NCBI GenBank assembly: GCA_033722075.1
Contig: JAWVZU010000023.1
Coordinates: 1-23,179, forward strand
Source of the DNA: JAWVZU01 sp033722075
Lineage (GTDB): Bacteria > Pseudomonadota > Gammaproteobacteria > Xanthomonadales > SZUA-38
Reading direction: 5' to 3'
DNA: 23,179 nucleotides
Within the stretch, counting starts at the first letter, position 1. Every line of letters begins with the position of its first letter. Below the pieces are notes generated by a model, which was not told where the DNA came from, did not search any database, and saw only the letters and a program-made list of their open reading frames with translations. The position numbers were made by a program, and so were the translations under genes. Positions 15,207 to 23,016 of this stretch are shown one piece after another.

Positions 15207-18200
15207 ATGACAACCACCCGCAGGGCTTACATTTCCTTGGCAGGCCTCGCCATGCTCCTGATTGGGGCGGCCGGTGCCTGGGCAGCGGAGAAAGAAACCC
15301 ATTTGCATATCGACTACCCGGTCTATCCGCCCGCACCGGTCGGTCAATCCTGGGAAGAAGCTGACCGCAAGAGCGCGGGCTGCCAGACCTGTCACACGGA
15401 CACGGACCGCAAGACCATGCACGCGTCCGAGGCCGTGGTCCTCGGTTGCACGGACTGTCACGGCGGCGACGCCAGCGTCTTCTGGGAGGGCGAACCCGAA
15501 ACGCCCCACATGGAGCACGAGCACCAGACCGAGCTGGCGCCCATCAATTATTCCGAGGAATACGGGCGGCTGCGCTACGAGCACCCGACCCCGGTGTACA
15601 GCGAGGAATACCAGGGCTATATCGACCGCGCTCACGTACGGCCGACGCTGCCGGACAGCTGGAAATACCCGTCCAGCACGAATCCGCGCGACGGCTACAC
15701 CCTCCTCAACGTGGAATCTCCGGAATTCGTGCGTTTCACCAATCCGGCCGACTACCGGGTCGTGGAAGAGGCCTGCGGCGCCTGCCACCTGCCGGTCATC
15801 CGGGCGGCCAAGCGGAGCATCATGGCAACCGGCGCCATGCTGTGGGGCGGCGCGTCCTACAACAACGGCATTCTGCCGTACAAGCGCTATATCCTCGGCG
15901 AGGCCTATACCCGCGAAGGCGAGGCCATGAGCATCAAGAATCCCGTCGAAGTGGACGAGAAGATGCTGGCCCGCGGCATCCTGCCCCAGCTGTTTCCCCT
16001 GCCGCGCTGGCATACCGTGCCGCCGGCCGACGTCTTTCGGGTTTTCGAGCGGGGCGGACGGAACATCGTCAACCTGTTCCCGGAAACCGGACTGCCCAGC
16101 TCCGTCGGTCAGATCCAGCGTCTCGAGGAGCCCGGCCGACCCGACATTCGCCAGTCCAACCGCGGCCCGGCCACCGGCAACCGGGTGGCCATACCGGTTC
16201 TCAACATCCACAAGACGCGCCTCAACGATCCACTGATGTGGTTCATGGGCACCAACGACAACCCGGGCGATTTTCGCCACTCGGGTTGCTCATCGTGTCA
16301 CGTGGTCTACGCCAATGACCGCGATCCTCGCCATTCCGGTCCCTACGCCAAGTTCGGCCACAAGGGATTGACCCAGACTGCCGATCCGACCATACCGCGT
16401 GACATTCCGGGTCATCCGCTGAAGCACGAGTTCACCCGGGCGATTCCAACCAGCCAGTGCATGATCTGCCACATGCACCAGCCGAACATGTTCATGAATA
16501 CCTACCTGGGTTACACCATGTGGGACTACGAATCGGACGCGCCGCACATGTGGCCGGAAGAGCAGAGCTTCCCGCCGATCGCGGAAACGCGCACCATCCT
16601 GGACCGCAACCCGGAAGAAGCGGTCGTTCACGGCAAATGGCGCGACCTGGATTTCCTCGAGCAGGTCTGGGAGATGAACCCGGAGCTAGACGACACCCAG
16701 TTCGCCGACTACCACGGCCATGGCTGGAATTTCCGGGCCATCCTAAAGCGTGACCGCAAGGGCAACCTGCTGGACGCCGAGGGCAACATCGTCGCCAACG
16801 ACGATCCCGAGAAATGGGAGAAGACCGTTCACATGTCGTCGATCCACGTGGACGTCGGCATGCATTGCGTCGACTGCCATTTCGACCAGGATTCGCACGG
16901 CAATGGCCATATCGTCGGCGAAGTCATGGCCGGAATCGAAATCAAGTGCATCGACTGTCACGGCACGGTAGATGAATATCCAACATTGCTGACCTCCGGT
17001 CCGATGGCACCGCCGGCCGGGCATGACCTCAGCCTGAAGCGCAATCCCGACGGCAAGCGCCGCTTCGAATGGATCAACGGCAAGCTGATTCAGCGCTCAC
17101 TGGTGAATCCCGGCATGGAATGGGAAGTCAGCCTGCTGAAGGACTTCGTGGACCCCGCTCACGCTGAATACAACGCCAAGGCGGCCCGCGCGAAACTGGT
17201 TTCGAACGACACCTCCAGCCAGGACTGGGGCACCCACGTCGAGGAAGCGGACCGGGCACACAAGTACGACAACATGCTCTGCTACACCTGCCACACGTCG
17301 TGGACGACTAGCTGCGGCGGCTGCCACCTGCCGATCCAGGCCAACTGGAAAACGGAGACGCACCACTACGAGCGGGAGAAGACCCGCAGCTTCGCCACCT
17401 ACAACCCGCAGGTCGCCCGCGACCAGATGTTCCAGCTCGGGAAGCATGGCGAAATCAAGCACGGCAAGATTGCGCCGATCGCCTCCCGTTCGGCACTGGT
17501 CCTGTCGTCGACCAACGCCAACCGGGAGAAGATCTATATCCAGCAGCCACCGATCTCGGCGGCCGGATTCAGCTCCCAGGCGTTTGCGCCCCATTTTCCG
17601 CACACGTCGCGCAAGACCGAGACCAAGACCTGCACCGATTGCCATCTCTCGGAAGAAAACGACAACAACGCCATCATGGCCCAGCTTCTTCTCCTGGGTA
17701 ACAGGTTCGTCGACTTCATGGGCTATATCGCCTACGTCGGAACGGAAAACCAGATCAATGGCGTCCAGGTGACCGAGTGGGACGAACCCCAGGCGGTCAT
17801 CGGCAGCTATCTGCACAAGTACGCTTACCCCAAGTGGTTCGACGAACACCAGGGGCGCAGCCAGGTTCTCGAAAACGGCTACAAGCATCGCACCGGCGAT
17901 GCCGTGAACTGTCTCCAGCACCGAGGCGAGTACCTCTTCGTTGCCCAGGGCACCAAGGGAACCCAGGTCTACGACATCGCCAGCGTCGCCAACAAGGGTT
18001 TTTCCCAGCGGATCATCACCGCCCCCTTCGGCCCCATGGGTCACGACACGCATATCGAGAGCAAGAACGCTACCTGCGTCGTGTTGCCGACGACCCAGCC
18101 GATCAATCCCGCCAAGAACGAGGGCGAGTTGATGCGGGTGACCAACCAGGAGCAGCCATTCCATCCGCTCTACAAGTACGCCTACATCACGGACGCGGAG

Positions 18201-19388
18201 GAAGGGCTAATCTCCTTTGATTTCCAGACGCTGACAGACGGTGAGCCGCGCAACAACTTCCTGGACCGGGCCCTGACCTGGAACCCGGCCGGCCTGCTCA
18301 ACGGCGTACGCCATCTCACCATCGCGGGCTACTGGTTCTACTTCGCGACCGATCGGGGCGTCGTCGTGGTGAACATGGATGATCCGCTCAATCCGGTCCA
18401 TGTGACGACGATCGACCTGCCCGGGGTCCGCGGGACCGCAGTCCAGTTCCGCTATCTGTATGCCGCGACGCGTGACGGATTCCAGGTGGTCGACATCACC
18501 AAGCCGGAACAGCCAGTGGTGCTGCCGGACGCCATGGTCCGCCTCAGCGGCGCGAACCGCATCCATGTCGCCCGGACCTACGCCTATGTCGCGGCCGGAT
18601 CCGAGGGGGTCGCGATCATCGACGTGACCCGCCCGGACAACCCGGAGCTGTTCATGAAATTCAACGGCGGCGGCGCGATCAACGACGTCCGCGACGTGAC
18701 CGTGGCGACCACCAACGCTTCCCTCTTCGCCTACGTGGCTGATGGGCGCAACGGACTGCGTATCGTCCAGCTCACCTCGCCGGAACTGCAACCGAATTTC
18801 TATGGGTTCAGTCCGGAACCGAATCCGCGCCTGGTCGCGACCTACCCGACCGACGACCCGGCCCTGGCGCTTTCCCGTGCCCTGGAACGTGACCGGGCCG
18901 TGGACGAAACCGGGAACCAGATCGCCGTCTTCGGGCGCATCGGATCACGGCCCTTCAATCTCGAGGAAATGCAGCAGCTTTACCTCGACGACGACGGTAA
19001 TCCGTGGTTCGTGACCGACGACATCGGCCTTGCCGACGAACTCGACCGACAGGGTGAGGTGACGCTCTACGGCATCCAGTTCGATACGGATTCGGCACGC
19101 CTGCGGCCCGAATCGGAGCCTGTCCTGAACCAGGTGCTTGAGGCGCTGGAGCAGCGCCCGGACTTCCATATCGCAATCGAGGGTCATACCGACGCGACGG
19201 CGTCAGACGCCTACAACATGACTCTCTCGCAGCGTCGGGCGGCGGCGATCGTCGACTGGCTGGTCGACCGCGGAATCGCACGCGAGCGGCTGGAAGCATC
19301 CGGAAAGGGCGAGAGTGAACCGATCGCCGACAACAGGACCGCCGAGGGACGGCAGCAGAATCGACGGGTGGAGATTCGCGTACTCTAG
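15207..19388 (+). CDS. Decaheme cytochrome c - LVIVD beta-propeller - OmpA peptidoglycan-binding fusion
   Basis: This is a 1393-residue exported protein (1403 if the ATG at 15177 is used). The signal peptide MTTTRRAYISLAGLAMLL... ends near AWA-A. Ten CxxCH sites begin at residues 59, 81, 190, 361, 418, 554, 581, 692, 703 and 809; hemes 8 and 9 are only 11 residues apart, while hemes 3 and 4 are 171 apart. Residues about 900-1190 are LVIVD-type propeller blades (GTKGTQVYDIAS, DRGVVVVNMDDPLNPVHV, GFQVVDITKPEQPVV, GVAIIDVTRPDNPEL). Residues about 1285-1393 are an OmpA-like domain (LYGIQFDTDSARL, EGHTDATAS, LSQRRAAAIVDWL, GKGESEPIADN) with the Asp and Arg that usually bind diaminopimelate. It should be held at peptidoglycan under the outer membrane, next to the barrel. 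It is the last gene of the operon. Combining all three modules in one chain is unusual to my knowledge. Confidence 0.94.
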   Translation: MTTTRRAYISLAGLAMLLIGAAGAWAAEKETHLHIDYPVYPPAPVGQSWEEADRKSAGCQTCHTDTDRKTMHASEAVVLGCTDCHGGDASVFWEGEPETPHMEHEHQTELAPINYSEEYGRLRYEHPTPVYSEEYQGYIDRAHVRPTLPDSWKYPSSTNPRDGYTLLNVESPEFVRFTNPADYRVVEEACGACHLPVIRAAKRSIMATGAMLWGGASYNNGILPYKRYILGEAYTREGEAMSIKNPVEVDEKMLARGILPQLFPLPRWHTVPPADVFRVFERGGRNIVNLFPETGLPSSVGQIQRLEEPGRPDIRQSNRGPATGNRVAIPVLNIHKTRLNDPLMWFMGTNDNPGDFRHSGCSSCHVVYANDRDPRHSGPYAKFGHKGLTQTADPTIPRDIPGHPLKHEFTRAIPTSQCMICHMHQPNMFMNTYLGYTMWDYESDAPHMWPEEQSFPPIAETRTILDRNPEEAVVHGKWRDLDFLEQVWEMNPELDDTQFADYHGHGWNFRAILKRDRKGNLLDAEGNIVANDDPEKWEKTVHMSSIHVDVGMHCVDCHFDQDSHGNGHIVGEVMAGIEIKCIDCHGTVDEYPTLLTSGPMAPPAGHDLSLKRNPDGKRRFEWINGKLIQRSLVNPGMEWEVSLLKDFVDPAHAEYNAKAARAKLVSNDTSSQDWGTHVEEADRAHKYDNMLCYTCHTSWTTSCGGCHLPIQANWKTETHHYEREKTRSFATYNPQVARDQMFQLGKHGEIKHGKIAPIASRSALVLSSTNANREKIYIQQPPISAAGFSSQAFAPHFPHTSRKTETKTCTDCHLSEENDNNAIMAQLLLLGNRFVDFMGYIAYVGTENQINGVQVTEWDEPQAVIGSYLHKYAYPKWFDEHQGRSQVLENGYKHRTGDAVNCLQHRGEYLFVAQGTKGTQVYDIASVANKGFSQRIITAPFGPMGHDTHIESKNATCVVLPTTQPINPAKNEGELMRVTNQEQPFHPLYKYAYITDAEEGLISFDFQTLTDGEPRNNFLDRALTWNPAGLLNGVRHLTIAGYWFYFATDRGVVVVNMDDPLNPVHVTTIDLPGVRGTAVQFRYLYAATRDGFQVVDITKPEQPVVLPDAMVRLSGANRIHVARTYAYVAAGSEGVAIIDVTRPDNPELFMKFNGGGAINDVRDVTVATTNASLFAYVADGRNGLRIVQLTSPELQPNFYGFSPEPNPRLVATYPTDDPALALSRALERDRAVDETGNQIAVFGRIGSRPFNLEEMQQLYLDDDGNPWFVTDDIGLADELDRQGEVTLYGIQFDTDSARLRPESEPVLNQVLEALEQRPDFHIAIEGHTDATASDAYNMTLSQRRAAAIVDWLVDRGIARERLEASGKGESEPIADNRTAEGRQQNRRVEIRVL

Positions 19389-20392
19389 CCCACGAGCAGG
19401 TAGGACTGGCCGTTCACGTAGCCGGCGCCGTCCAGAAAGGCGCCGATCTCCTCACGGGCACCGTGAGTCGATACGTAGACCAGCACGAGATCCGCCCGGT
19501 TGGCAAGTAGCCAGTCCGGGGGGTGGATCGGGCGATCCCACAGGCGCCGGCCCACCTTCCGCGGATCGATGTCGATCCAGACCTGGAAGTCGATGCCCTG
19601 CTCCACCAGCAGGCGGGTCCGGGTCCGCGATCGTCCGGCACCCCAGATCACCAGGCTCCCCGCCGACCGTACCCGTGGATCCACCGCAAGGAAGCGGCTG
19701 CGCAGGCGGTCGAACGCGGCACGGGAATAGCGCCCATCGGTGCGGGAAGTCCGGTCGGGGCGATCCGACCACGCCAGCAGCGTCTCCGGGACCTTTCCGA
19801 AGCGCGCCCCTGAGCGCCAGAGACGCAGGACCAGCTCGTAGTCCTCGGGAAACGGGCCCTCCCGATAGCCGCCGGCGGAACACACAGTCTCCCTGCGGAA
19901 CATCATGCTCGGGTGCGCAATGGGACACTCGACGAAAAGCTCAGCGGTAATGGCTTCAGGATCGACCAGCCGATTCTGCCAGCGCAGATATTCCCGATAA
20001 CCTGCCCTTGGCGCCATCGGCCCGGCGTGTTCGACCCGTGTGCCGGCCAGCGCCAGATCCGGATTCGTTTCCAGCAACTCGTATTGCCTCGCCAAGCGGG
20101 TCGGGGCCATGCGGTCGTCGGCGTCCATCCGCGCCACATAACGTCCGCGACAGGCCTCGAGGCCAAGGTTGAGGGCCGCAACCAACCCGATACGACCCGG
20201 CGAGAGCACCTCGATGCGATCATCCCGAATCGAGAATTCGCGCAGGATCTTGACCGTCGCATCCTCGGAGCCGTCGTCCACGACGAGCAGCTGGTAATCC
20301 TCAAACGTCTGATGACGGATGCTTTCCAGACACTCGGCCAGTGTCCCGGCGCCGTTGTAGACCGGCAGAAGCACCGAAACCGGGGCGCTCAT
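19385..20392 (-). CDS. Family 2 glycosyltransferase with C-terminal Rossmann-like extension
   Basis: This 335-residue GT-A enzyme transfers a sugar from a nucleotide donor at the cytoplasmic face. It shows SVLLPVYNGAGTLAECLESI, the VVDDGSEDAT strand, the metal-binding DADD at residues 90-93 and the PEDYEL acid/base region near 190. After about residue 240 a second segment (LVIWGAGRSRTRTRLLVEQG, then VWIDIDPRKVG) looks like a small Rossmann fold with a GAG turn; its role is not known. The start is 17 bases after the htpX stop, so the two genes are probably co-transcribed, and the ribosome site is weak (GATTAAG next to the ATG). The 3' end overlaps the stop of the convergent decaheme gene by 4 bases. 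Acceptor and donor cannot be told. Confidence 0.9.
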   Translation of the reverse strand: MSAPVSVLLPVYNGAGTLAECLESIRHQTFEDYQLLVVDDGSEDATVKILREFSIRDDRIEVLSPGRIGLVAALNLGLEACRGRYVARMDADDRMAPTRLARQYELLETNPDLALAGTRVEHAGPMAPRAGYREYLRWQNRLVDPEAITAELFVECPIAHPSMMFRRETVCSAGGYREGPFPEDYELVLRLWRSGARFGKVPETLLAWSDRPDRTSRTDGRYSRAAFDRLRSRFLAVDPRVRSAGSLVIWGAGRSRTRTRLLVEQGIDFQVWIDIDPRKVGRRLWDRPIHPPDWLLANRADLVLVYVSTHGAREEIGAFLDGAGYVNGQSYLLVG

Positions 20393-20450
20393 CTTAATCA
20401 GAAATTACTTCAGCTTTTCTTTCTAGATTTTTGTTTTTCTGATTTTTCTA
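20393..20450. other. AT-rich island at the htpX/glycosyltransferase junction
   Basis: Only 14 of these 58 bases are G or C (24%), against a strongly GC-rich background on both sides. The island spans the lysine-rich C-terminal tail of HtpX (EKQKSRKKS) and the 17-base spacer, and contains several A/T homopolymer runs and two CTAGAAA copies on the minus strand. It may create open mRNA for re-initiation of the downstream gene. Confidence 0.5.
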
Positions 20451-21321
20451 GTGCCGCGATACGCTCCTCCAAGGGCGGATGGCTCATCAGCAGGCGCTGC
20501 AGTCCTCCGGCTACGCGCCCACTGATTCCGAACGCTTCTACCGATTCCGGCAGCGAGGACTGCCCGTAGCTCCGCGCCAGCGACCGCAGCGCGGAAACCA
20601 TCTTCGGTTGCCCCGCAAGCGCCGCACCGCCGGCATCGGCACGGAATTCCCGGCGGCGGGAGAACCACATTGCAATCATGCTCGCCAGAATGCCGAGCAC
20701 CACCTGGGCGAAGATGCTCGCAATCCAGAAACCCGGCCCATAACCGCGTTCATTGCGAAACACCAACCGGTCGACCACGAAACCGATGATCCGGGAGAAG
20801 AAGATCACGAAGGTATTGAGCACGCCCTGGAGCAGACCCATCGTGATCATGTCGCCGTTGGCCACGTGACTGACCTCGTGCGCCAGAACCGCCTCCACCT
20901 CGTCCTCTCGCATCCCTCGAAGAAGGCCCGTGCTGACTGCCACAAGCGCGTGGTCACGCCTCATGCCCGTAGCGAAGGCGTTCATCTCCGGCGCGTCGAA
21001 TACGGCCACGTCTGGCATCCCGATACCCGCCGCCTCGGCCTGACGCCGGACAGTATTGACCAGCCAGCGCTCGGTCGGCCCACGCGGCTGCTGAGTGATC
21101 ACCTTGGCACCGGTCCCGCGGATGGCCAGGGTCTTTGACATGGCCAGCGAGATTAACGAACCGGTCATTCCGAACACGGCCGAGAAGATGAGCAGACCGG
21201 TCAGGTTCAGCTGCGTCCCCGACTGGGCCAGCCATTGTTCCAGACCCAGGACTTGAAATACGATGCTCATCACCGCAAGCACCGCAATGTTGGTTCCAAA
21301 GAATAGCGCCAGGCGCAGCAT
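20410..21321 (-). CDS. htpX: M48 membrane zinc protease HtpX
   Basis: HtpX is an inner-membrane metalloprotease that degrades misfolded membrane proteins with FtsH. At 303 residues it is close to the E. coli length (293). Two N-terminal membrane helices (about 4-24 and 39-60) precede the zinc site HEVSH at 148-152 with the third ligand Glu225 in RREFRADAGG. Two more helices lie at about 162-185 and 199-220. The family signature around MNAFATGMRRDHALVAVSTGLL is clear. The ATG at 21321 follows GAGGAGAGG. The C-terminal tail is unusually basic and AT-rich at the DNA level. It is divergent from cysZ across a 91-base gap. Confidence 0.96.
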   Translation of the reverse strand: MLRLALFFGTNIAVLAVMSIVFQVLGLEQWLAQSGTQLNLTGLLIFSAVFGMTGSLISLAMSKTLAIRGTGAKVITQQPRGPTERWLVNTVRRQAEAAGIGMPDVAVFDAPEMNAFATGMRRDHALVAVSTGLLRGMREDEVEAVLAHEVSHVANGDMITMGLLQGVLNTFVIFFSRIIGFVVDRLVFRNERGYGPGFWIASIFAQVVLGILASMIAMWFSRRREFRADAGGAALAGQPKMVSALRSLARSYGQSSLPESVEAFGISGRVAGGLQRLLMSHPPLEERIAALEKSEKQKSRKKS

Positions 21322-21370
21322 CGGATGCCCTCTCCTCAGTCAAAATTCGGCACACTCACCTCCCGTTGTA

Positions 21371-21384
21371 GATTCGGGCGAATC
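21371..21384. promoter_or_regulatory. Palindrome in the htpX/cysZ divergent promoter region
   Basis: GATTCGGGCGAATC has perfect 6-base arms around GG and lies centrally in the 91-base divergent gap (21322-21412). A second partial copy of the arms (TTCGGGAATC) follows. It could be an operator serving either gene; no known consensus is recognised and no clear -35/-10 pair was found. Confidence 0.3.
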
Positions 21385-21412
21385 GTTCGGGAATCAATAG
21401 GCGGAAAGTCGC

Positions 21413-22132
21413 ATGCTCGCTGATCTTGGTCGGGGCGCCTCCGGGCTCCTGTCCGGTTTTCGCATGATCCTGCGACCGGGCCTGCGCCGCTTCGTGATCG
21501 TCCCGGCCGCTCTGAATACGGTGCTCTTCGGCTCCGTGATCTTTCTGGCCGGGAACTACTTCGGCGAGCTGATGGAGCGACTCATTCCGAATTGGGCCGG
21601 CTGGCTGGAGTACCTGCTCTGGCCGCTGTTCGCCCTGACCGTCCTGGTGATCGTGTATTACACCTTTACCCTGCTCGCCAATCTCATCGGGGCGCCGTTC
21701 AACGAGCGCCTGGCCATCGCCGTGGCCCAACGGCAAGGCTGGACGGGCCGGTTACCGGAGCGAACGCTGGCCGCCGGCATCGCGGGTGCCCTCGTCGGCG
21801 AACTCCGGAAATGGGTCTATTTCGCGGTCCTGATCCTGCTGGCCCTGGCGCTATGGCTGTTTCCTCTCACCACCCTCCTCACGCCGCTGATCTGGACCCT
21901 GCTCAGCGCATGGATGCTGGCCATGGAGTACCTTGATCATCCGCTCGAGCTGGAGGGCCTGGATTTCGCCGACAAGCGCGCCTGGCTGCGTCGCAATCGT
22001 GGACTGACCCTCGGCTTCGGACTCGCCACACTCGCAGCCACGCTGGTTCCCTTCGTCAATTTTCTGGTCATGCCGGCGGCCGTCGCCGGCGCGACGGGCC
22101 TGTGGGCGACCCGGCAAGAATCTGACGCATGA
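21413..22132 (+). CDS. cysZ: CysZ-type sulfate permease (EI24 family)
   Basis: CysZ is an inner-membrane protein that takes up sulfate for cysteine synthesis. It is 239 residues, near the usual 230-255. The ATG at 21413 follows GGAAAG. The opening GASGLLSGFRMILRPGLRRF, the first long helix VPAALNTVLFGSVIFLAG, the central ANLIGAPFNERLA motif and the C-terminal MEYLDHPLELEGLDF are typical of the family. Several hydrophobic segments lie at about 27-48, 63-90, 136-160 and 200-225. It overlaps gluQ by 4 bases (ATGA), which implies translational coupling. No other sulfate assimilation gene is present here. Confidence 0.92.
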   Translation: MLADLGRGASGLLSGFRMILRPGLRRFVIVPAALNTVLFGSVIFLAGNYFGELMERLIPNWAGWLEYLLWPLFALTVLVIVYYTFTLLANLIGAPFNERLAIAVAQRQGWTGRLPERTLAAGIAGALVGELRKWVYFAVLILLALALWLFPLTTLLTPLIWTLLSAWMLAMEYLDHPLELEGLDFADKRAWLRRNRGLTLGFGLATLAATLVPFVNFLVMPAAVAGATGLWATRQESDA

Positions 22133-23004
22133 AGGCCTACCGCGGGCGTTTTGCGCCGTCGCCCACCGGCGACCTGCATTTCGGTTCCCTGGTCTCGGCA
22201 GTCGCCAGCCACGCTGCGGCGCGTGCAGCTGACGGGATCTGGCTGGTCCGCATCGAGGACCTGGACCCGCCCCGCGAAGTCGCCGGATCCGCCGACCGGA
22301 TCCTCAGCCAGCTGGCGGCCTACGGGATGACCAGCGACGAACCGGTGCTTTATCAGTCGCAACGCCAGGAAGCCTACGCTCAGGCTCTGCAAGACCTGCT
22401 GGATCGCAAAGAGGCTTTCCACTGCGGCTGCACGCGCCGCGACCTGCCCGCTACGGGCGTGTATCCGGGGACCTGTGCCAACGGCCTCCCCTCGGGGAAA
22501 AAGCCGCGGTCCGTACGCCTACGCGTCTCGCAGGCGCCCATCACCTTCGACGACCGGGCGCAGGGGGCGATGACCGAGTCCCTGGGCGAAACCAGCGGCC
22601 CCTTCGTCATCCGCCGGGCCGACAGCTATTTCGCCTATCAGCTGGCGGTCGTCGTCGACGATGCCTTTCAGGGAATCACGGAGGTCGTCCGCGGCTGTGA
22701 CCTGCTCGATTCGACGGCTCGCCAGATTCATCTCCAGCGGCTACTGGGTCTGGCGCCGATCCACTACCTCCATCACCCCATCGTCCTCGGGCCGGACGGA
22801 CGCAAGCTGAGCAAGCAGTGGTCGGCCCAGGCCATCGACAGCAGCGACCCCCTTCCGGCGCTGCTCGCCGCCTGGCGGTTTCTCGGGCAGGTGGAACCAC
22901 CAGGGAACGCCCGCCGCACGGTGGATGCGTTCTGGAACTGGGCCGGGACAGCCTGGGACCTCGAGCGCCTCCCGGCGGCGCGCGAGCTTTCGCTGTCCGC
23001 CTGA
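22129..23004 (+). CDS. gluQ: Glutamyl-Q tRNA(Asp) synthetase
   Basis: GluQ-RS activates glutamate and attaches it to queuosine at the wobble position of tRNA(Asp). At 291 residues it equals the catalytic half of a glutamyl-tRNA synthetase, without an anticodon-binding domain. The HIGH-equivalent is APSPTGDLHFGSL (residues 9-21) and the KMSKS-equivalent is RKLSKQ (225-230). The zinc site of this family is complete: Cys99, Cys101, Tyr112 and Cys116. VRIEDLDPPR and EVVRGCDLLDST are further signatures. It starts within the end of cysZ and ends 7 bases before the stop of the convergent RND gene. In many proteobacteria it neighbours dksA, which is not seen here. Confidence 0.96.
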   Translation: MKAYRGRFAPSPTGDLHFGSLVSAVASHAAARAADGIWLVRIEDLDPPREVAGSADRILSQLAAYGMTSDEPVLYQSQRQEAYAQALQDLLDRKEAFHCGCTRRDLPATGVYPGTCANGLPSGKKPRSVRLRVSQAPITFDDRAQGAMTESLGETSGPFVIRRADSYFAYQLAVVVDDAFQGITEVVRGCDLLDSTARQIHLQRLLGLAPIHYLHHPIVLGPDGRKLSKQWSAQAIDSSDPLPALLAAWRFLGQVEPPGNARRTVDAFWNWAGTAWDLERLPAARELSLSA

Positions 23005-23016
23005 GCCCAGCTCAGG
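23000..23016. terminator. Short hairpin shared by two convergent gene ends
   Basis: CCTGAGC (23000-23006) pairs with GCTCAGG (23010-23016) around CCA. The stem contains the stop codons of both gluQ and the minus-strand RND gene. It has no T-tract on either side, so bidirectional termination is only a possibility. Confidence 0.3.

Noticed and set aside
9748..19388. Calling the operon MtrCAB, PioAB or another known metal-reduction conduit.
   Set aside because: Heme number (ten) agrees for two proteins, but the domain fusions, the cysteine-free barrel and the extra cytoplasmic modules do not match those systems.
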